From: Lasiosphaeris hirsuta
Lineage: Eukaryota; Ascomycota; Sordariomycetes; Sordariales; Lasiosphaeriaceae
DNA: 64,000 bases
Reading direction: 5' to 3'
Assembly: GCA_030549175.1 (NCBI GenBank)
Contig: JAUKUA010000004.1
Span: forward strand, 2,852,001-2,916,000
Under the pieces are notes generated by a model, which searched no databases, was not told where the DNA came from, and saw only the letters and a list, made by a program, of their open reading frames with translations. Of this stretch, positions 21,751 through 30,731 are shown in pieces. How positions within the stretch are numbered: position 1 is the first letter of the stretch; each line of letters starts with the position of its first letter. The position numbers and the translations under genes are program-made.

Positions 21751-23556
21751 TCACCCATCACGCTTACACTCCACCACCCCAAACTCCCACACAAACCCCC
21801 TCCTCCTCTCGGGCGCCCACCCCTCCAGCAGGGCCGCAATCCTCTCCCCGACCCCGCCCTCGCTCAACTTGGGCACCGCCCTGGCCACCTCGGCCGGCGT
21901 GCCGACAACCCCCAACCCCTCAAAAGCGCCCACCGATCGCCTCCCCTTATCCGCACCCATACTCAGCAACCACCGCACCATCTCCACCCGCCCGTTCTTG
22001 GCCGCCACGTGCAGCGGCGTATTCCCGCGGCAATCGGCTCCGTCTACCTCGGCCCCCCGCCCCACCAGCAGCGCCGCACACAGCAGGTGTCCCCCCGCGC
22101 ACGCCGCGTACAGCGCGTGGAACCCCATGGCGCTGCGCCGCGCCACGTCGGCGCCGTGGGTTGTGAGTTGGTGCACCACCGCGTCGTGGCCGGCGCCGGC
22201 GGCGAGCATGAGCGGGGTGATGCCTTTGGCATCGGCGGCGTCGATGGTCGCTAGGCTGTGAGAGAGGAGGGCGGTGGTGAGGGTTGCGTGGCCTAACGAG
22301 GCCGCGTGGTGGAGAGCATGTTGGCCCGCCTTGTCGGGCAGACTGGGATCGGCGCCTTTTTGGAGGAGGAGGGCGAGGAGGCTGGCGTCGCCGGTCATGG
22401 CGGCTTTGTGCAGCAGGGTGTGGCCGTCGGGGTTTTGCGCGTTGGGGTCGGCCGAGGCGTGGAGGAGGAGGCCGATCAGGTGGATGTTTGGGGGGATCGC
22501 CGGGTCGCTGTCCTGGCGGAAGGCCGCTTCCATCACCGGCGTGAGGCCGCCGCGGCTGGGCGTGTTGGGATCGGCCTTGGCTTTGAGGAGTTCCTGGACG
22601 AGGGCCAGGTGGTTCCCCTTTGCGGCCATGTGCAGTGCGGTCCGCCCCTGCGAGTCGGCCGCGGAAACTGCTGCCGAGTACTGGATCAGGGCCAGCGCCG
22701 AGTTGATCCGGTTGTTCTCGATGGCGAGCATGAGGAGTGTCTTGCCGTTTTGCGTCTTGGAATCCGCCCTTGCTCCGTGGGAGCACAAGCGCTGCACCAT
22801 GACGAAATCGTCATTTCTGACGGCAACCTTGAGCGGGGAGGGCTCGTTGTCGTCCAGCTGGAAGTTGGGGTCTAGCCTTTGGTTGAGCAGTGCCTCGACC
22901 GCGGCTATGTTCTTAAGCTTTACTGCTTGCAAGAACTTCTCCTGCATCATCGACAAGGTCCGGGGTGGAGAAGCTGGCAGGGGCGATGAGGCGCGGCGCT
23001 CAACGAGGCCGACCACGGCAAACGTTTTTCTATCACATCGCAGTTAGCAACAGTCTGCCAACGATAGTGACCTAGCAACGCCTGGTACTTACGACTGCAG
23101 GACGAGTTGCAGATTCCCCTTTCTTGCCTGTATCCTCAGAAGCATATCCTCAAGGAACCGTGTTCTCCAAACGATGGCTCCGTTGGACACCCACTGGTCC
23201 AATTTGGATTCGGGGTTGAGCGGGCATAGTCGCCTCAGCTCGCCGAGGAGGATTTCAGTATCGGCGGATAGTTGATCGATGGTATTCTGCAGAAGAGCCG
23301 AAAAATCAGGGTAGTGTGGATCGCCATCGTATGCTTGTGTTTTCGCGCCAGCCCGAGAGCTGTAGGGCGGTGGTGGGCCATCGATGTTGATTTCACGGCG
23401 AATGTTCAAGAGAATATGCCGCGTAAAGATACACTCCTCTCTGATGTCAATCACCTTTTTGGGGGCAGCTTTCATCTTGGCAATGGTCAAGGCGACACTT
23501 TGCAGCACGGCACCCAGCGTCTCGATGGCCGCTATCACGGAAATTGGGTCAGCCAT
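21751..23556 (-). CDS. Ankyrin-repeat protein with STAND-type fungal N-terminal domain
   Basis: Two exons, 23556-23093 and 23029-21751, give 580 residues; the join TC|GTAAGT to TAG|A gives LQSKTFAVVG. Residues 1-about 150 start MADPISVIAAIETLGAVLQS and are all-helical, resembling the N-terminal domain that precedes NACHT or NB-ARC modules in fungal STAND proteins. From about residue 180 there are ten or so ankyrin repeats (GRTALHMAAKGNHLALVQEL, GNTPLHVAAKNGRVEMVRWL). No P-loop or other NTPase motif is present between them. STAND-type N-domains can act as cell-death effectors or signalling adaptors, and ankyrins as ligand-binding arrays, so a recognition or signalling role is plausible but unproven. 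Confidence 0.9.
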
Positions 23557-24297
23557 GATGTGTTGGCGAACTTGAATAATAGGGGCTCAAGTTGTTGGTG
23601 ATGTTTACACGGTGAGATGATATGGCAATTGGGGTCCCCCCCTCCGCCCCATTCTAATCTACAGAGTCCATCCTTGGTCTTATGAGTGCTCATTTCCCTC
23701 CGCATCCTTCACACTCTTCCCAATCCGGGGGACTGCAGAGCCTCCAATGGCCAGGCTATAAGGCAGAGAGCCTAAAGACTGCAGAGTGGGTTGATAAGAC
23801 CCCATACAAAAGGGGCGTGACCCCGTCTTCGAATCCGCTTTGGTCGGAAACAAAGTGCACAAGCAGGATTTGGAAAACAATGCTCTGCGTCGACTAATCC
23901 CAGTATGGCATTCCAGTACGGTATCACTGCAGGGTTCGGAGATGCAAGAGCCCGACTCGGAGTGATAGGCTACAGCCACCACCGTCGCTGCGGCCCAACG
24001 AGTCCATCGGGCTCCGCATTGGTCATCGCGGCAAATGCGGTGACTGAGTCGCTGTTACACGGAGAGGGGTTTGCAGAGCGCCGAAAAGCCCTGCTTGATT
24101 ACGCATACCCCCTATCTACCTTCGGTGAGAGCATTGACCACAGAGAAAGAAGCTGGCTGTAATATTCAGCTAGATAGCAGTCTAAACCCAGTTGCTATAA
24201 CGATACGTAAGGAGAGTACATGTTTTCCATTGGCCTTCAAGAGGGGATCCTATCAAGAGAGTTGGCCTCTGCGGCGAATTCCGATGCCAATACAGTC
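23557..24297. other. Intergenic, no gene seen
   Basis: Only short frames (up to 100 codons) without family features are present. Confidence 0.5.
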
Positions 24298-26099
24298 TCA
24301 GCTTTCATGCCATGCCGATCCCCCCCCTGATTCTCCCGCCTTCAGATTATCAAACAGGGTATGACCTCCAATCGTCGTAGGGCTCGGGTTGTCGTTGTTC
24401 TTGTATGACTGCTGCTCCGTCAAAGACTGGTCCTGCTGTAGCTGCTGTGTTGATTGCTGCTGTGGTACTAGCTGATCTCCGGGTCCTGATTTGAGCATAG
24501 TTGGTGGTAGTGGTGGTAGTGGTGGTGGTAGTGAAACGTCCGCCGCTTCACGAGACAGTGTATATGATGGTGGCGGTCGTCTCGCTTTGAGCACCTTATA
24601 CAGACAAAAGGCGAGCAGTGCGACTATCAGAGCACCAAGGACCGACCCAACCGCTATGAGGCCATTGGTCTCGGGCGTGCGTCCAGTCGAGGTCGGGACA
24701 CAATCTTCTGCAGGTACCGGGAGGGGTGTGCTGGCTTCGATATTCTGAGAGGCGAGGTGAAATTTCATAGTCTCATAGTTGACGTAAAGATACAGCTACC
24801 GTGGGCTCGTGGTTAGCCACTTGACAAGGCTCAGTCGTGGGCAAACGGGTGTTATGTACCTGTGACAAAAATGCCTTGCCAAGAACAGGCGCATCGCCTT
24901 CTGCGGGCGTTCGAAAGATTTGCAGCTCGGTGTAGTTCGAATCCACCACCACCTTGCCTTCCTTGTCAAGGCCGCGGAGAGGTCTCTGGAGTTCGTAAAA
25001 GGGGATTTCCACAGTCAAGTTGTAGTTGAGTGTGAACCGCAGTGTTGCGTTGAACTGTCCTGCCGACTTGGGATACACTATTCCCGGCTCGGCGTTCAAG
25101 AGATGGTCGTTGTACACTGGCGGCAGAACAGGATCACCAGAAAACTTGGTGACTTGTTGAAAAAAACCCAGGAATTGATCAAGAAGCGGACCCGGCATGC
25201 GGAACTGATTGTCATAACTTAAAATGAATTGTCAGGACTCTCTCATGTAGGCACGGCGCTGTGGAAACTTACGGCTCAATGCACGCAGCCATCTTGTTTG
25301 CATTGTCCACAAGCACCTTGCTGGTCGGCTGTGACATGTTTCCATTCTTGACACTGATGGTTAAGCCGGTAACCACAGCCTGCAACGGACAATCTCGGTT
25401 TTCGAGCTTGTCCGGCACGGCGATATTGTAGTCAAAGAATGATCCACCGAGGCTGGCCTCATCGTAACCGCCAAGAACCAGGCTCCCGTCTCTCGGAAAC
25501 TCAACGCTCTGAGATCCAGAGTTTAGTCCCCAGGACCTCGACCCGATCAACCCGGCAGACTTTAGGTCCTGCAACAAGGTTGAGGCTGCGGCAAGGCCGA
25601 TGTGGGAGCTGGTTGACATGTAGCCCTTGTTAAAGAGGACGACAATGCTGGCGATGCTATGCCGACCGAGATCAAGTGTGGCGCGAGCAGCAAGCGTGAT
25701 TGGGTTGTCCAGCGCACCCCACCCCTGGTTCAGTTGGGCCAGGCCAGCAGTTGATACGCCAATCAACTTGTCCTGGTAGATATAGCCACCGCGTCTGCTT
25801 CGACACTGCTCCACGGTCATCCGCCCTTCCCCCTCCATACCAAGCTCGCTGTCATCGCAAATCTCGCTCGAGGTGAGGAAGGTCGAGTTGACAACAGTGC
25901 TGGGAACAGCGCAGATCTCGTTGGAACCCTCAACACCGAATCTCACCCCCCAAGAGTGCACATCGCTCAGGTTGGACAGGATGGTGCACGCGCCGAGACT
26001 CAACTGGATGGTCGGGGGTGCTTGGCATATGGGTGCGGCGTAAGCTTGGCCCATAACAAGGGCCAAGAGAAAATGAGTTGAACGACTCGGTGTAAGCAT
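24298..26099 (-). CDS. Pepsin-like (A1-fold) membrane protein lacking catalytic Asp motifs
   Basis: Three exons, 26099-25273, 25217-24860 and 24795-24298, give 560 residues. The ATG at 26099 starts a signal peptide (MLTPSRSTHFLLALVMGQAY). The ectodomain (about residues 25-425) has pepsin-family landmarks, for example SLVLGGYDEASLGGSFFDYN and the late GKAFLSQ/LYLYVNYE strand block spanning an intron. The usual DTGS and second DTG/DSG active-site motifs are not seen; near the second site it reads KVLVDNANKMAACIEP. A transmembrane helix follows at about 440-464 (GLIAVGSVLGALIVALLAF), then a Pro-rich and Gln-rich cytosolic tail of about 95 residues. Related fungal A1-like membrane proteins exist. 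With the catalytic Asp residues missing, I infer a binding or sensing role rather than proteolysis. Confidence 0.88.
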
Positions 26100-26911
26100 G
26101 TCTTGCACTTGTGCCAACAACGATTGGAGCGAAGAAGGGGAGTTTGGAGAGTTGGCAAGACAAGATGAGTAGAGAAAAAAAAAAAAAAAAAACGAGGGGG
26201 GACCAGCGCATACAAGGGGAGACCCTGTTCATTCCAAAGGAAAACAAATGGTCGTCTCTCCAGCTCAAGCCAGCTCAATGAACAGGCCAGGCTACGGCAG
26301 TCTCGCAGCTTGTCAGTGCCAACGCAGCGATCGTCCTACCTAATCACACAGTTGCATGATGAAAGCTTTTGCACCCCGCAGAGCGGGCGGCTGGCGGGCT
26401 TAAGTTGGGTTGGTTCAGTGTCTCCAAAGTTAGGTCCTGTTGCATTTTGTGCTGATGACTTTCCTGTCCCCTCAGCAAATCGATTCTTCTCTGCTGTCAA
26501 CTGAATCCGCCCATCTGTGGCCTGTGAATGGACCAATGCAGCTGATGTCTCAGTCCTGGAGAACAGCCCGGTAATCTGAGACGAATCTGGGCACACGAAA
26601 TCTCGTCTCTCTCTCTCAGTCAGCGCTCCTTGGCTGCCGCATCTGCGGTGATGTGCGGGCGTATTTCTTCCGAGAAAAATCACCCGAGGAGTATGCCAAA
26701 CGGCCACATTTTATGATCGGAAATACCGTGCATGGGTTTTTCGGGTCTGGCATGAGCTATCGGTGGAAGTAGTATAAGGAGTGAGGCGATAACGAGAGGG
26801 ATAAAGCGGGTAGGAATGATGAGGATGTGGTGGTGTTGTGTGTGGGGATCAATAGTCCCACATGATTAAGCATGTGGAGGAGGAGGTTTATTTTCAAAGA
26901 GGTGAAACGGT
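26100..26911. other. Intergenic, upstream of the pepsin-like gene
   Basis: An A18 run (26175-26192) lies about 80 bp upstream of the start codon. No gene is seen; frame 26336-26707 has no domain. Confidence 0.5.
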
Positions 26912-27383
26912 TTGGTCCTCATCCATCAGGGGATGAGACACTGCAAGGTAGTGGTGCAGCGGGAGGCTAACACCTGCGTGGACCCATCAGAGCTCGCCCC
27001 GCTGGGCATCCAACTTTGTCCCTTGCCTTTTTGGGGGGTTCACACCATCATCGACATTGACATGCGCCCCGCGCGGCGGTGGGAGCTCGTTGAGAAGTGG
27101 ATCTACGACTGTCTGGTCAATCACACACCCTGCTCCCCTTCCGAATCCGCCCTCCGTCCCCTTCCGATCCGCCCTCCGTCCCCTTCCTCCCCACCCGTCT
27201 CATCTAAGTCGACCCCATCTCGAACGAAAATGGCGACGACGGCAACACCGACAACAAGTACCACCTACTCGCCGAAACGGCCCCCTTTCCCCCTCCCCAA
27301 GGCAGTACACCTCCGACATAAGCTACCTCTCACCTTCTCCCACCGCTAGACCTCTACCACCCACACACACCTCCGCGACGCTG

Positions 27384-27414
<31 letters not shown>

Positions 27415-27917
27415 ATTACGGCATCCGCACCACAACCGGCATTTTGTCATCTTCCCTGCCACTCTTGTTCATGACCGCCATAGCCACAGCCCGCTACCTC
27501 GCAATCCCCTACATCTGGATCGACTTGCTGTGCATCATACAGGATAGCGAGAGCGATCAAGCGACAGAGATCCAGTCAATAGCGGAAGGGTATCGGCACG
27601 GTGTTTTGCAGTCTTTGCCGCGAGCGGGGGTGCCGACTCGAGCATCATCTGGACAGATTCAACTAGGCCGGAGACATATAAAGCACCGTCATAGTCGTGG
27701 GCTACGACCGAGTGGAATATCATGATGGGGGATTCTATGTACTGAGGAGCCCATGACGCCGAAGGTACATTGGGGGGGGCATGGGGTGCAGGTTACCAAA
27801 GCGCTAGCTAAGATTGTGGATGTGTCAGTGGTACCGATGCGTGAAGGTGATATCCTCGGCAAGGTTAAAGAGGGATATATTGACATTGAGAAGTCCAAAA
27901 TGGTTTGTCAGCGTTAG
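26912..27917 (+). pseudogene. HET-domain (heterokaryon incompatibility) pseudogene
   Basis: HET landmarks are spread over two frames. The N-terminal part has RRWELVEKWIYDCLVNH. After a 29-A run (27384-27412) another frame gives FMTAIATARYLAIPYIWIDL then LCIIQDSESDQATEIQSIAE, the core HET block. Near 27600 the frame shifts again and reads CFAVFAASGGADSSIIWTDS, TRPETYKAPS, then a TAG (27692-27694) followed by SWATTEWNIMMGDSMY and TGA. The expected motif is PSWSWA, so TAG replaces the first Trp. A final piece (27753-27917) reads MREGDILGKVKEGYIDIEKS, a typical HET C-terminal strand block. HET domains trigger cell death in non-self fusion; this copy cannot make a full protein. Confidence 0.85.
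27384..27412 (+). repeat. A29 run inside the HET pseudogene
   Basis: An uninterrupted run of 29 A sits between the N-terminal piece and the conserved core of the HET relic. Confidence 0.95.
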
Positions 27918-27975
27918 GTGAACCAGATGCCAACTGTGAGATGTACTACCAACTGAGCTAGGTATTTGGGATGCG
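27918..27975 (-). other. tRNA-like relic (A box with degenerate B box)
   Basis: The minus strand reads CTAGCTCAGTTGGTAG, an exact A-box and D-arm consensus. About 30 nt downstream is GGTTCACC, a partial B box. No acceptor or anticodon stem can be formed, so this is a decayed tRNA or tRNA-derived element, not a gene. Confidence 0.4.
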
Positions 27976-28073
27976 CCCCTGAATTCTCGTGCTCCCCTCG
28001 TCGTCCTGTCGATCGCGTCACCGATCAGGGCGGAAACCAGAGGTGCCTATAGGCCTACCGAACTTTGGACTTC

Positions 28074-28242
28074 TTACTTGGCACCCTTCTTATCATCACC
28101 GCCAGCCTTGGCGTCGTATTCAACCGATTCGCAGCACCACGGCTTGTGACAATCGGTCCGCTTCTGCAAAATCTTGGTACGAACAATCTTCTTACTCCCA
28201 TTCATGATTGCCTCAGCCCAGACCGTCGTTTCAGTGTCGCAC
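28074..28242 (-). CDS. Possible last exon of a small Cys-containing protein
   Basis: From a good acceptor at 28243-28244 (TTTACTGACTTCCTTGTAG just upstream, with a branch-point-like TACTGAC) an open frame runs to the TAA at 28074-28076. It reads CDTETTVWAEAIMNGSKKIV, then RTKILQKRTDCHKPWCCESV, then a Lys/Gly-rich tail ending KKGAK. The four Cys and the mixed composition look protein-like. I could not find a convincing upstream exon and do not recognise the family. An in-frame ATG at 28205 could serve as an internal start. Confidence 0.3.
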
Positions 28243-28699
28243 CTACAAGGAAGTCAGTAAATAATACTACTCAGCCCAGCGCCCTCAAGGCATGCTAAGC
28301 GGAACCGGATAACGGAAAGCTTACATTGATGTAGAGTGACCAAGTGGTACACTAGTATGATCTAGGACAAGATGCTTTGGGCTGTTGGAGCGGACCGTGT
28401 GTGCTGGTCTAGGCGAGATGTTTGGGGGGGAGGGGGGGGTTGAGCAAAAGGTTGGGGTGGGGTGGTAAGGTCGAGGTTGGAAGGAGAGGTTGGGGTTGAG
28501 CTTGGAGCGACGAGAGGGAGACTGGCTTCGGAGCTGTGAGAGGGAGGTTGAGTTCGGAATGACAATGGTGAAGGCGAGGTTCGAATAATAAGAACAAGGC
28601 TGCGCGCTGGGAGTGATGAGAGGAAAGGTCGGTCTTATATATCCTTTGGGCTTGGGGACTTTGTAGCAGCTCCGAGATGAACCTTTCCTTCGCCTGGCG

Positions 28700-29285
28700 G
28701 CAACATCCTCCCTCTTCAGCCCGCTTGCGCCCCTACCGCCAGTTTTGCGTGCTTGTCTATCGGGTCAGTGGGAGGCAGCTCTCCTGCTCACTTTGCGCCT
28801 CCGTCTTGTTAGGTGAGGAGGAGGAAGTCGGGAACCTGTCACATTCAATTTTGAGGGCTTGCCTATTGAGTTTTGCGCGTTCGTCTGTCGAGTGAGCGGT
28901 AGGCGAGAGGCGTCATTTTTTTTTTCCTTTTCGGCTCGTCTGCGCCTTCGTCCGTCGGAAATGGTGTTTTCTCAGCCAGATTGCATACTTGTCAGCTAAG
29001 TAAGGGCTAAGGGCAACCTCTCGTTTTTTTCTCCTTCGCCAATTTCTGTGCGCCCGTTCATCAGCCAATCCGTCTCTCCCCGTCTGCTCTTCCTCTCTTC
29101 CAGTTCGGAGCCGCCGGAGGCAATCTATCGCTTTTTTTCCTCAGCTCGTTTGCGCCCTCAGTAGCGGTGAGTTGATTCCGTGCATGCCAGAGAGATGGGG
29201 GCAAAACTGACAGATTACCACCTGCCCCCTTTCCGGCACATGAAGGCGCAAAAAAATAGCTGAGAAAAAAAAGTGACCAGTTCAC
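28700..29285. repeat. Diverged tandem array of a TTTGCGCC-centred unit, inverted end copy
   Basis: About seven plus-strand copies share a pyrimidine run followed by a TTTGCGCC/TTCGTC-like core and a GTCGG/GTGAG end. The cores lie near 28731, 28785, 28873, 28941, 29051 and 29149, and a weaker copy lies near 28967-29007. At 29235-29282 the same elements occur in reverse orientation (minus strand CTTTTTTTTCTCAGC then TTTTTTTGCGCCTTCA). Spacing is irregular (about 50-100 bp). No coding frame explains it. Confidence 0.55.
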
Positions 29286-29636
29286 CTGCTTTGATTTCAA
29301 GATGCATCCCTGTTTCACCAGTAGGCTTAGACCTAAGCCGCTGGCAAGGTGTGCATAGCTAGCTAGGATCTAATTCTTTCATCCATTTCCGGGCCATGCT
29401 AGCACAAGACACAACAAGTTAGCGATGCAAACGGCGCTTTGCTCAACAATTCCAGCCGCTTATGACTAAGCCAGCTCTTCTCTTTCTCGCATCACCTTTA
29501 TTTGACCTGCTTCCCAACCTCTCTCATCCAGTCAGCTCCCTCCATCCACCCACTCTGCTCCCCAGCTTCTCTCTATCCTTTTCCCAATTTTGCCCATTCC
29601 TTCTGCTTCCCGAATTATCTCAGGCGACGAGGTGCC

Positions 29637-30731
29637 ATGTCCAGGAAAAAAAAAATGTCCGAGCTTCCCATTACTAGCAAGGACGATGTCGAGTGCGCTA
29701 TCATCTACAAAATAGAGGACCCGAACACTATTCTTGGGGTCAAGTACTCTCACTGGGTACCCGGCTCGGCCCGCGGCAATGACATATTGTACATGGGCAG
29801 GATTATGGGCGACACTCCTCCGTCGGAACACAGTCTCGAGCAGATCCAAGAGGCACTCCTGCCGGTGCCGGCCGACCGCATCTTCCCGCCGCTCCCTATC
29901 CAGTGGTGGCGGGTTCGTACGGTCGTGACGGTAGCTGACGACTGGGACGAAGAGCCCAGCCCGGATATCTATCTCAAACGACCATGGCTCCAAGGCTTTG
30001 ACGAAAGGCCAGACTCGGTTGAGGGCGGGTCGGTGCAGGTAGCCGTGTGGTTTGCGCACGAGATCAAGCAACTGGAGCAGCTCGCGCGCTTTCCGCCGCA
30101 CCCCAACCTGGTCCGCTACCACGGCTGCCGCGTCCGCAAAGGCCGTATTACGGGCGCCTTGCTCGGTCGCGTGCCCGGCAAGGATCTGTGGACCCACCTC
30201 CAAGACGGCAAGACGGTCGATAAGGAGCCCTTCTTGACCGCCCTGGCCTCGGCCGTAGACTACCTCCACAATCTCGTTGGCCTCGTCCATAACGACATTC
30301 ACCCCAGCAACATCATGGTCAGTCCCGACGGCGTACCCACCTTGATTGACCTGGGTTCAGCTCACCCCGTTGGGGAGGAGATGAAGATAGGTGTACCGTA
30401 GGTTGCTTCCCCCCTCTCCCCCCCCCTCCCACAGCTAACAACCAATCAAAGCTTCGAGTGCTGGGGGGGCGATCCCTTGGACATGGACCCCGAGACGCAT
30501 TACGACGGCCCCGGAGGCTCTCCCACGTCGAGAAAATCTCGAGACCTCGCTTCCCTCCATCACCTGCGCACCTGGCTGGACAATCCCGTCTTGGAAACGG
30601 CTATCCAGCGCCAGCAGATAGAGACAGCTAGCCTTTTTGTTCAGGTTGCTAACAAGCGAATGCGGGCGGCCGCAGCCCGGGTGGAGGCCAGCAGAAACAA
30701 AGCTGCCAAGGAAAGTGAGACGACTACCTAA
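29637..30731 (+). CDS. Fungal protein-kinase-like protein
   Basis: Two exons, 29637-30397 and 30452-30731, give 346 residues; CC|GTAGGT to AAAG|C gives VPFECWGG. A lysine candidate lies at residue 114 (YLKRP), the alpha-C Glu at about 142 (HEIKQLEQL), a hinge at about 174-184, the catalytic loop HNDIHPSN at 218-225 and DLG in place of DFG at 238-240. The end (SRDLASLHHLRTWLDNP) matches the short C-lobe of small fungal kinase-like proteins often found near recognition genes. The Gly-rich loop is not recognisable, so activity is uncertain although the catalytic Asp is present. The start could also be the second Met (29655), just after an A-rich stretch. Confidence 0.85.

Noticed and set aside
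22274..23047. 257-codon plus-strand ORF over the ankyrin gene
   Set aside because: It lies entirely opposite ankyrin repeats with conserved family residues, so it is a shadow.
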